A stretch of DNA of 64,000 bases from Herminiimonas sp. KBW02 (GTDB taxonomy: Bacteria; Pseudomonadota; Gammaproteobacteria; Burkholderiales; Burkholderiaceae_D): the NCBI RefSeq assembly GCF_003852535.1, contig NZ_QAJP01000005.1:18354-82353 (forward strand), given 5' to 3'. The notes under the pieces are model-generated. The model saw nothing but the letters and a program-made list of their open reading frames with translations, had not been told where the DNA came from and did not search any database. Both the position numbers and the translations under genes were made by a program. Positions 37,903 to 45,529 of this stretch are shown here, one piece after another; position 1 is the stretch's first letter, and the number at the start of each line of letters is the position of its first letter.

Positions 37903-39891
37903 ATGCTTTCCCCATTAGAACTCACGCTCCTCCTGCTTGCGGCTGCGGTATTGGGTGTGGTCGCCTTCCGCATGATGCACTTGCCGCCGATGCTGGGCTA
38001 CCTGGTGGTGGGGATATTAATAGGGCCGCATACGCTGGGCTGGGCTGAAGATAACGCCACGACCCATGCCCTGGGCGAGTTTGGCGTAGTGTTCCTGATG
38101 TTTTCGATAGGACTGGAGTTTTCCCTCTCCAGATTACTCGCCATGCGGCGTACCGTATTCGGCCTCGGCATGGCGCAGGTGCTGCTGACTATCGGCGCGA
38201 CCATGGTGTTTGGCTGGCTGGTGGCACACCTGTCAACACGGCTGAGTGCAATTAGCTGGCAAGCTGCACTGGCCATAGGCGGCGCGCTGGCGATGTCGTC
38301 CACCGCGATTGTTTCCAAGCTGTTGACAGAGCGTGTCGAGCTGGAAAGCCAGCATGGACGTCGTATTATCGGTATTTTGCTGTTTCAGGATCTGGCAGTC
38401 GTCCCCTTGCTGATCCTGATCCCGGCGCTGGCCAATCCGCGTGGCGATCTGGGCACCACGCTGCTGTGGGCGATGTTGAAAGCAGTCATCGTCCTTTTCC
38501 TCTTGTTGTTTATCGGTCATAAATTAATCCGTAGCTGGTTCCGCATCGTGGTTAAGCGTCGTTCGCAGGAATTGTTCATGCTGAACCTCTTGCTGATCAC
38601 GCTGGGCGCAGCCTGGATTACCGAAATGGCGGGTTTGTCGCTGGCTTTGGGTGCCTTTGTCGCCGGCATGCTGATTTCCGAGACTGAATACAAGCACCAG
38701 GTGGAGGAGGACATTAAGTCCTTCCGCGATGTGCTGCTGGGCTTGTTCTTTATTACTATCGGCATGCTGCTGAACGTGCGCCTGGTGATCGAGCACTGGT
38801 GGCTGGTTTTGCTGCTGTTGAGTGGCGTGGTGTTGCTGAAATTTGGTTTGATTGCGCTTCTGGCAAGGCTTTTCGGCGCGCCGGTTGGCGTGGCCTTGCG
38901 TACCGGCTTGGCGCTGGCACAGGCTGGCGAGTTTGGTTTTGTGTTGCTGAACCAGGTCGGTGGCCTGAACCTGGTGGAGCCCCTGATCCTGCAACTGATA
39001 CTGGCATCCATGGTGCTGTCGATGCTGGCCGCTCCCCTGATCATTGCGAATGCCGACGCCATTGTGCTGAAACTGTCCGCTAACGAATGGATGGTGCAAT
39101 CGCTGGCTTTGACGCAAATTGCAACGCGTACGATGGCTACCCAGCAACACGTCATCATTGCAGGCTTCGGCCGCAGCGGCCAAAGTCTGGCCAAATTGCT
39201 GGAAGCGGAAGGTATTACCTATCAGGCGCTGGATTTGGATCCGGATCGCGTCAATGAAGCGCAGGCGGCCGGAGCTTTTGTTTCCTACGGTGATGCGGGG
39301 CGGCGCGAAAGTCTGGTCGCGGCTGGTATTAACCGCGCGGCGGCGCTGGTGATTACCTATGCGAGTACGCCGTCGGCCTTGAAGGTTTTGCATCATATGC
39401 ATGATCTGGCGCCTAATTTGCCGGTCATTGTACGTAGCCATGACGACAGCGACCTCGATAAGTTGCGTGCGGCGGGTGCAACGGAAGTGGTGCCGGAAGC
39501 GATGGAAGGCAGCCTGATGCTAGCCTCGCATGCGATGCTGACGCTGGGCGTGCCTTTGCGCCGGGTCGTGCATAGAGTGCAGGCCGCGCGCAGTGAGCGC
39601 TATGCGACTCTGCGCGGCTTTTTCCACGGCAGCAGCGATGTATCGGATGGCGCGGATAGTGTGCAAGTTCGTTTGCATTCCGTTCCTTTGGGTGAAAGCT
39701 GCAAAGCGGTGGGTAAAACCCTGGCGGAGGCGGATCTTAAGGATTTGGGTGTGGAAGTCACGGCAGTACGGCGCGGCAAGGAGCGCCTGACGGTAACGCC
39801 GGAGATGACGTTGATGGCGGGCGATACTATCGTCCTGCGCGGTGGTCCTGAGGAGCTGGCACGGGCTGAAACCCGTCTTCTGAAGTCCTGA
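37903..39891 (+). CDS. CPA2 family cation:proton antiporter, KefB/KefC-like
   Basis: A 662-residue membrane protein. About 12 helices of the CPA2 sodium/proton exchanger fold (residues 5-385), then a TrkA-N (Rossmann, NAD-binding) domain with GFGRSGQSLAKLLEAEG near residue 415, and a TrkA-C domain near residues 585-655. This layout is that of glutathione-gated potassium efflux systems or YbaL-type antiporters. A KefF/KefG ancillary subunit is not adjacent. I leave the gene symbol empty because the exact subfamily cannot be settled. Confidence 0.9.
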   Translation: MLSPLELTLLLLAAAVLGVVAFRMMHLPPMLGYLVVGILIGPHTLGWAEDNATTHALGEFGVVFLMFSIGLEFSLSRLLAMRRTVFGLGMAQVLLTIGATMVFGWLVAHLSTRLSAISWQAALAIGGALAMSSTAIVSKLLTERVELESQHGRRIIGILLFQDLAVVPLLILIPALANPRGDLGTTLLWAMLKAVIVLFLLLFIGHKLIRSWFRIVVKRRSQELFMLNLLLITLGAAWITEMAGLSLALGAFVAGMLISETEYKHQVEEDIKSFRDVLLGLFFITIGMLLNVRLVIEHWWLVLLLLSGVVLLKFGLIALLARLFGAPVGVALRTGLALAQAGEFGFVLLNQVGGLNLVEPLILQLILASMVLSMLAAPLIIANADAIVLKLSANEWMVQSLALTQIATRTMATQQHVIIAGFGRSGQSLAKLLEAEGITYQALDLDPDRVNEAQAAGAFVSYGDAGRRESLVAAGINRAAALVITYASTPSALKVLHHMHDLAPNLPVIVRSHDDSDLDKLRAAGATEVVPEAMEGSLMLASHAMLTLGVPLRRVVHRVQAARSERYATLRGFFHGSSDVSDGADSVQVRLHSVPLGESCKAVGKTLAEADLKDLGVEVTAVRRGKERLTVTPEMTLMAGDTIVLRGGPEELARAETRLLKS

Positions 39892-40018
39892 TGCGTGGCG
39901 TTTGTGGTTGACGGTATCCATGCGAAGACGGAAAATTGCCAACCCGCAATGAGCAACGCCTGTAGGGCTGGTGCGGGCAGGGTCGCGCTGCCGAAGCCAG
40001 GCTGCGGCGGTTTTTCTG

Positions 40019-40043
40019 AATCGGGACGCAGTGACCGATTTTC
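40019..40043 (+). terminator. Weak hairpin after the antiporter gene
   Basis: AATCGG (40019-40024) pairs with CCGATT (40035-40040) followed by a few T. Only a candidate; the rest of the 190-base gap shows nothing recognisable. Confidence 0.3.
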
Positions 40044-40081
40044 TTCAAAATTGAGTACTTTTCTTGTCTCCAGGTGGTGAT

Positions 40082-41587
40082 TTGAGCATTTCCCCCAGCA
40101 GTTTTCCTGATGCGTCCAATGAATTGCCCGCAAGTGCGCGCGATTCTGCCGCTGCTGCTGCGATGCTGCCTTTGTATGTCGACCTCGACGGAACACTGAC
40201 TTACACCGATCTTTTATTTGAGTCGGTGCTGCTGCTGATCAAGCGCAATCCTTTATATATCTTCCTGTGCATCGCGTGGCTGTTGCAGGGGCGTGGCTAC
40301 CTGAAAGCGCAAATCGCCCGACGCATACGGCTGGACGTTGCACTGTTGCCCTATAACGAAGAGCTCCTGGCTTATCTGCGGCAGCAACATGCGGCTGGTC
40401 GTCGCCTGGTGCTGGCGAGCGCCTCTGACCGTCATCTGGTACAGATGGTCGCCGATCATCTGGGCATTTTTTCCGCTGTCATGGGCAGTGATGTCGCCAC
40501 CAATCTGAAGTCGGCTGCGAAACTGGAAGCCATAGAAAAAGACGCTGGTGCAGCTGGCTTTGCTTATGCCGGCAACAGTTCTGCCGACATCGCCGTATGG
40601 TCACGTGCGACAGAAGTGATCGTCGTCAATGCGGCACCCTCCATCGTGAAGCAGGCGCAACAACTGAAAACACCGACGCTCATCATTCCGCCGCGTCCGT
40701 TCAAATTGCGTCTGGTACTGAAAGCCTTGCGCCTGCACCAATGGGCCAAGAATGCTTTGTTGTTCGTGCCTTTGCTGGCGGCGCATGAGTTAACCGCTGC
40801 ACCCTGGTTCTCAACCTTGCTGGCTTTCATTGCCTTCGGCATGTGTGCTTCTGCAACGTATGTTGTGAACGACTTGTTTGACCTCGCATCGGATCGCGCA
40901 CATCCGCGCAAACGGGCACGTCCTTTTGCGGCAGCGACACTGACGATTCCTTTTGGCATTGTATTGATCGCGGTATTGCTGCCGCTATCGCTTTGGCTGG
41001 CCGCCGTGATTTCGCCGGTCTACCTCGGCCTGATGTTGCTGTATATCGTCGTGACGTTGTTGTACTCCGCACGTCTGAAGCAAATCGCGATCGTCGATGT
41101 GCTGGTGCTGGCTTCCTTATACACACACCGGATTTTGGCGGGTGGCGTGGTCAGTGATGTATTGATTTCCAACTGGTTACTGGCAGTCTCACTCTTTATG
41201 TTCCTCAGTCTGGCGCTGGTCAAGCGTTGTGCCGAACTCGAGTTCATGAGTGGTGATGGTCAGGTTGCGCTGGCCGGGCGCGGTTATCGCACCAGTGATT
41301 TGTCGTATTTGATTTCGATGGGCATCGCCAGCGGCTTTGTCTCGGTGATGTTGCTGGCGCTGTACATCGACAGCCAGGTTGGCGGCGAGATGTATCCGCA
41401 TGCTGAATGGCTGTGGCTGATATTGCCGGTTGTACTATTCTGGATCATGCGTTTGTGGCTGAAAATTTCCCGCATGGAAATTCATGACGACCCGCTGCTG
41501 TTTGCGATCACTGATCGGGCGAGCTGGGTGGTGGCATTTATTATCGGCTGCATTGCGCTGGCCGCTTCCTGGCCGGGGGGCGTATGA
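40082..41587 (+). CDS. HAD phosphatase - UbiA prenyltransferase fusion, polyprenyl-phosphate phosphoribosyltransferase-like
   Basis: A protein of about 501 residues with two domains. The first (about 30-205) is a HAD hydrolase: DLDGTL nucleophile motif, SASD motif II, and a late AGNSSADIAVW motif. The second (about 215-500) is a multi-helix UbiA prenyltransferase with NDLFDLASDRAHPRKRARP and YSARLKQIAIVDVLVLA. The DRxHPxKxxRP pattern is that of decaprenyl-phosphate phosphoribosyltransferases. The combination would make polyprenyl-phospho-phosphoribose and remove its 5-phosphate. The start is uncertain: TTG 40082 has AGGTGG at 40072-40077, and the frame is open from TTG 40064. The next gene overlaps by four bases. 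Confidence 0.82.
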   Translation: MSISPSSFPDASNELPASARDSAAAAAMLPLYVDLDGTLTYTDLLFESVLLLIKRNPLYIFLCIAWLLQGRGYLKAQIARRIRLDVALLPYNEELLAYLRQQHAAGRRLVLASASDRHLVQMVADHLGIFSAVMGSDVATNLKSAAKLEAIEKDAGAAGFAYAGNSSADIAVWSRATEVIVVNAAPSIVKQAQQLKTPTLIIPPRPFKLRLVLKALRLHQWAKNALLFVPLLAAHELTAAPWFSTLLAFIAFGMCASATYVVNDLFDLASDRAHPRKRARPFAAATLTIPFGIVLIAVLLPLSLWLAAVISPVYLGLMLLYIVVTLLYSARLKQIAIVDVLVLASLYTHRILAGGVVSDVLISNWLLAVSLFMFLSLALVKRCAELEFMSGDGQVALAGRGYRTSDLSYLISMGIASGFVSVMLLALYIDSQVGGEMYPHAEWLWLILPVVLFWIMRLWLKISRMEIHDDPLLFAITDRASWVVAFIIGCIALAASWPGGV

Positions 41588-41961
41588 GTCAGATCGCGGC
41601 TTTGGGCCTGGCTTTTTTTTGCGTCTGCCTGACGGCACTGGCGCAGGTCCTGTTGAAGATGGGCATGTCGGCCCCGGCGATCCAGCAAGCGATGGCTGCT
41701 GATATGCGTTCCGTCTTTTGGCTGGCATTGAGCAGTCCCCTGATCTGGGGCGGCATGTTTTGTTTCGGTGCGAGTGCTGGCCTGTGGTTGCTGGTACTGG
41801 GCAAACTGGAAGTCAGCATGGCTTATCCACTCATCTCGCTGGGTGTGGTGCTGACCACTATGGCCGGAATTTTTATATTGGGTGAGTCCGTCAGTATTTA
41901 TAAGGTGCTGGGTGTGGCCTTGATCATTACAGGTGTCGTTATCCTGTCGGTAAAGAGTTAA
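41584..41961 (+). CDS. Small four-helix transporter, SMR/EamA-like (lipid-sugar flippase candidate)
   Basis: A 125-residue protein with four predicted membrane helices and the EamA/SMR C-terminal signature (AYPLISLGVVLTTMAGIFILGE, then a last helix). It resembles EmrE-type exporters and the ArnE/ArnF subunits that flip undecaprenyl-phosphate-aminoarabinose. The catalytic Glu of EmrE in helix 1 is not evident; helix 1 carries LAQVLLKMGM. It overlaps the HAD-UbiA gene (ATGA) and precedes a GT39 transferase, so flipping of a lipid-linked sugar is the likely job. Function is inferred. Confidence 0.7.
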   Translation: MSQIAALGLAFFCVCLTALAQVLLKMGMSAPAIQQAMAADMRSVFWLALSSPLIWGGMFCFGASAGLWLLVLGKLEVSMAYPLISLGVVLTTMAGIFILGESVSIYKVLGVALIITGVVILSVKS

Positions 41962-41977
41962 GAATTAAGGAAGAGTA

Positions 41978-43507
41978 ATGAATTTGAATTCGACGCGTTC
42001 GCTGTACGCTGGCGCAGATCCGGTACGCGCGCGACAGGTGTTCAAGTGGACGTTTGGTATTACGCTGCTGATCAAGTTGTGGCTGGCGGCGTATTTCCCG
42101 ATGACCGGCGATGAAGCCTTCTTTTACCAATGGGGTGTGTTCCCGGATTGGGGCTATTCCGATCATCCGCCTATGGTGGGTTGGTTGCTGTTTGTCCTGA
42201 ACAGTTTCTCCAGTCATCCTTTATCGCTGCGTTTCTTTACCGTACTGTTGTGGAGTCTGATTGCGCTTGGTCTGGTTGATCTGCTGCGTCGCATTTCGCC
42301 ATTCCAGGAAGGTGTTGCCTACTGGCTGGGGACCTTGTTCCTGGTGTTGCCATTCTCGCTGTTGCTGAATCTGGTGACGACCGATACACCGCTGATTTTC
42401 TTTATCTTCCTGTCTGGTTACTGCTTTATACGCGGCACCATGTCCGAGAAGATCCTGTGGTACGTCGGCGCCGGTATCTTCCTCGGCTGTGCACTGCTGT
42501 CGAAGTACTTTGCCGGTTTGCTGGCGATCGCTTATTTCGTTTACCTGTGCCGTACACGTCGCGGCTGGCTGAACCTGATCGTTATCGCGTTGTGCTCTGC
42601 GCCGTTGTTTGCCATTACCATCGCCTTCAATGCGCATCACTGCTGGTCGAATGTGATGTTCAATATGATTAACCGCAATGAAAACGCATCGTGGTCGCTG
42701 TACACGGTGGGTGAATACGTGTTGATGATGTTTTACCTGATCACGCCCTGGGTCTTCGTCAAGTTGCTGCGCTCCGCCAATATGATGGCGCAGCGTGGCG
42801 CTATCGTTGTTTTGTTCCTGGTGCCGTTTGCCTTGTTCCTCTTGCTGTCGATGGAAAAGACCATCGGCTTGCACTGGGTGCTGGGTTTTATGCCTTTCCT
42901 GTTCCTGTTTGTCGGTACCTGCAGCAGTGCGGAAGATTTGCGCAAATATGCGAAATGGACGGCCTGGTTCTCGCTGCCGCATTTCCTGTTCCTGGCTGCT
43001 CTCATCTTGCTGCCGACCACGATGTGGAAGGATTACGCGCTGCATGACGACATCATCTTCCACAAGGAAGCAAAGAACATCGTCGCCAACCTGCGCAAGG
43101 ATTTGCCGCAGGGCGCCGCCATCATGGCACGTGCTTATACACCTGCTGCTTTGTTGTCCTACCATGCGGATGAGTACTTGCCGACATTTGGCCAGGGTAA
43201 ATTCCATGCGCGCCAGGATGACTTGCTGGTCGATTTCAAAACCTATGCAGGCAAGACCATACGCATCTTTGATCGTCGCGCGATTAATCCGGCTGAGCTG
43301 GAGCCTTACTTTGCGACCGTTACCGTGCATACGATGCAGCTGGATGGCATGACATTCTGGTATGCCGACGGCACGGATTTCAAATACGATGTGTATCGTG
43401 AGCGCATCCTGAAGACAGTCGCCAATATGTATTACCGGATTCCATCATTCCTGCCGGTGTATGGCTGTGGCTTCCTGGAGCGTTACGATATACCGAGACC
43501 GCAGTAA
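41978..43507 (+). CDS. Glycosyltransferase family 39 (ArnT-like) membrane protein
   Basis: A 509-residue protein with many membrane helices and a C-terminal periplasmic domain. The first loop carries GDEAFFYQWG with a conserved acidic pair, then DHPPMVGWLL, which is typical for GT39/ArnT enzymes that use polyprenyl-phosphate sugars as donors on the periplasmic side. The acceptor (LPS, protein or glycan) is not deducible. It is 16 bases after the flippase-like gene and clearly in one operon with it. Confidence 0.85.
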   Translation: MNLNSTRSLYAGADPVRARQVFKWTFGITLLIKLWLAAYFPMTGDEAFFYQWGVFPDWGYSDHPPMVGWLLFVLNSFSSHPLSLRFFTVLLWSLIALGLVDLLRRISPFQEGVAYWLGTLFLVLPFSLLLNLVTTDTPLIFFIFLSGYCFIRGTMSEKILWYVGAGIFLGCALLSKYFAGLLAIAYFVYLCRTRRGWLNLIVIALCSAPLFAITIAFNAHHCWSNVMFNMINRNENASWSLYTVGEYVLMMFYLITPWVFVKLLRSANMMAQRGAIVVLFLVPFALFLLLSMEKTIGLHWVLGFMPFLFLFVGTCSSAEDLRKYAKWTAWFSLPHFLFLAALILLPTTMWKDYALHDDIIFHKEAKNIVANLRKDLPQGAAIMARAYTPAALLSYHADEYLPTFGQGKFHARQDDLLVDFKTYAGKTIRIFDRRAINPAELEPYFATVTVHTMQLDGMTFWYADGTDFKYDVYRERILKTVANMYYRIPSFLPVYGCGFLERYDIPRPQ

Positions 43508-43571
43508 ATGAAGTGAGCGGCGCGTAGTTGCTGAAGCAGTTTTCATTGGACACAAGGAAAGGCTGGCGACT

Positions 43572-44462
43572 ATGAAAAAAAAGACCCTCGCCCTGATCAC
43601 CGCCACCGCATTGCTGGGTGGTCTGATCGGATGTGCGCCGCTGACGGTGATCAATGCGCTGACCAGTTCGCGCAGCTATGACAAGACGGCCGATATTGCG
43701 TTTGGTGCGGATGTGCGGCAACGGCTCGATGTCTATGTGCCGCACGACTTGAAAGGGCCTGCGGCAGTTGTCGTGTTCTTCTACGGTGGCAGTTGGAATA
43801 GCGGCAATCGTGCCGATTATGCGTTTGTCGGTGAGGCACTTGCCTCGCGCGGTATTATCGCGGTGGTAGCGGATTACCGTGTGTATCCGCAAGTACGTTA
43901 TCCGGATTTTGTTGATGACGCCGCGCTGGCAGTGGCCTGGGCGGCGAAGGATATCCAGCGCTTCGGCGGCGACCCCAGGCGTTTGTTCGTCATGGGGCAT
44001 AGCGCAGGCGCATACAATGCGGCGATGGTGGCACTGGACCCGCGCTGGCTGGCGAAGCAGGGTTTGACGCCAGCCGTATTGCGCGGCTGGATAGGGTTGG
44101 CCGGACCGTACGACTTTATCCCGATCGAGAATCCGGATGTGAAGCCGGTCTTCTTCTTTCCGAACACCCCGCCGGACTCACAACCGATCAGCCATGTCTC
44201 GCGTGCTGCACCGCCAGCCTTGCTGATCGCTTCGCATGATGACAAAGTCGTGAATCCGCTGCGCAATACCGCTGGCCTGGCACAACAGCTACGCGGCGCG
44301 GGGGTGGCGGTAACCGAGCTGTATTTTGACCGTACCAGCCACGCTACCCTGGTTGCCGCAATTTCGTGGCCGCTGCGTGGTTTGGCGCCGGTGCTGGATA
44401 ATGTGGAGCACTTCGTGAAGTCTGACGCTGCACGTGAAAATTATGCAAGTCAGGAAAAATAG
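43572..44462 (+). CDS. Alpha/beta-hydrolase lipoprotein (esterase-like)
   Basis: A 296-residue secreted lipoprotein: basic N-terminus, hydrophobic helix and lipobox LIGC near residue 21. The hydrolase fold has the oxyanion HGGG-like FFYGGSW, the nucleophile elbow GHSAG near residue 138, a likely catalytic Asp (SHDDKV) and a C-terminal His (TSHATL). It resembles BD-FAE/carboxylesterase-type enzymes. It is 64 bases behind the GT39 gene and may be in the same transcript; a role in modifying the sugar product is possible but not shown. Confidence 0.82.
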   Translation: MKKKTLALITATALLGGLIGCAPLTVINALTSSRSYDKTADIAFGADVRQRLDVYVPHDLKGPAAVVVFFYGGSWNSGNRADYAFVGEALASRGIIAVVADYRVYPQVRYPDFVDDAALAVAWAAKDIQRFGGDPRRLFVMGHSAGAYNAAMVALDPRWLAKQGLTPAVLRGWIGLAGPYDFIPIENPDVKPVFFFPNTPPDSQPISHVSRAAPPALLIASHDDKVVNPLRNTAGLAQQLRGAGVAVTELYFDRTSHATLVAAISWPLRGLAPVLDNVEHFVKSDAARENYASQEK

Positions 44463-44489
44463 AATTTGCAGTAAGCTAGGCATTAGCTT

Positions 44490-44523
44490 GCCGGAATGGA
44501 CGTCAACCATTCCGGCATTTTTC
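44490..44523 (+). terminator. Rho-independent terminator after the esterase gene
   Basis: GCCGGAATGG (44490-44499) pairs with CCATTCCGGC (44507-44516) around a 7-base loop and is followed by five T from 44518. Confidence 0.85.
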
Positions 44524-44548
44524 ATGTCGCTGAAGACGGTTGGTAAAA

Positions 44549-45469
44549 ATGGAAATATTTGAACGCATACTCGGCATTATCCTGCCGGTCTTTATCATCA
44601 TCGCGCTCGGCTATGGCTACGCCCGGCTACGCGGTGAATCCGTGCGTTCAGATATGACGGCCGTGAACCGGGTCAGCATGGATGTGCTGTGTCCGTTGCT
44701 GGTGTTTACCGCGTTGGCAGCCAAGGATTTTGACCTCGCACACAATGGCACGCTGATCCTGGCAGGTGCACTGATTTCGCTGGGTTCGGGTTTGCTGGCG
44801 TGGCCGGTTGCGCGCATGTTTGGTTACGATGTGCGCAGCTTCGTCCCGCCTATGATGTACAACAACTGTGGCAATATGGGTTTGCCGCTGGCGATGCTGG
44901 CCTTCGGTGCATCGGCTCTCGGTTCCGCGGTTGCCTTATTCATGGCTTGCAACCTGGTCTATTTCTCGGTCGGTATCAAGATTATAGAAAGTGGCCGCAA
45001 AGGGCGTGACGGTGTGCACGTCTCGCCATGGAAATTCCTCGCCAATCCGATGATGATTTCAATGATCATCGGTATGGCGTTCGCGATCGTGCATGTGCCT
45101 TTGCCCGCGCCGCTGTTCATGGCGATGAAAATGTTGGGCGATGCCTGTATTCCATTGATGTTGTTTGCGCTGGGTGTGCGCATGATGGATGTCAGCCTCA
45201 AGAGCTGGCACATCGGTCTGGTTGGTGCTGCGGTGTGCCCGATTGCAGGTCTGATCATCGCGTGGTTGCTGGATCATGTGTTCAGCCTTAATCCGGAGCA
45301 ACGTGGCCAGATGTTCCTGTTTGCTTCGTTGCCACCAGCAGTGTTTTGCTTCATGGTGGCTGAGCAGTACAAACAGGAGCCGGACAAGGTGGCATCCATC
45401 GTCCTGCTCGGCAATGTGGCGGCACTGGTATTCGTACCTATAGGCTTGTGGATGGGCTTGCCCAATTAA
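44549..45469 (+). CDS. AEC family transporter (auxin efflux carrier-like)
   Basis: A 306-residue protein of ten predicted membrane helices with the family motif in YNNCGNMGLPLAMLAFG near residue 108. AEC proteins export or take up small organic acids (malate, malonate and others); substrate unknown here. ATG 44549 was chosen over an upstream TTG at 44540, which is preceded by no better ribosome-binding site. It stands alone between two terminators. Confidence 0.85.
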   Translation: MEIFERILGIILPVFIIIALGYGYARLRGESVRSDMTAVNRVSMDVLCPLLVFTALAAKDFDLAHNGTLILAGALISLGSGLLAWPVARMFGYDVRSFVPPMMYNNCGNMGLPLAMLAFGASALGSAVALFMACNLVYFSVGIKIIESGRKGRDGVHVSPWKFLANPMMISMIIGMAFAIVHVPLPAPLFMAMKMLGDACIPLMLFALGVRMMDVSLKSWHIGLVGAAVCPIAGLIIAWLLDHVFSLNPEQRGQMFLFASLPPAVFCFMVAEQYKQEPDKVASIVLLGNVAALVFVPIGLWMGLPN

Positions 45470-45483
45470 ACTGTTAAGACATA

Positions 45484-45513
45484 AAAAAGGGCGAACCACG
45501 GTTCGCCCTTTTT
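45484..45513. terminator. Bidirectional terminator between the AEC gene and uvrA
   Basis: A 14-bp perfect stem (45484-45497 with 45500-45513) with A- and T-runs at the ends, between convergent genes. Confidence 0.9.
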
Positions 45514-45529
45514 GTTTGCGCCTGATTAC

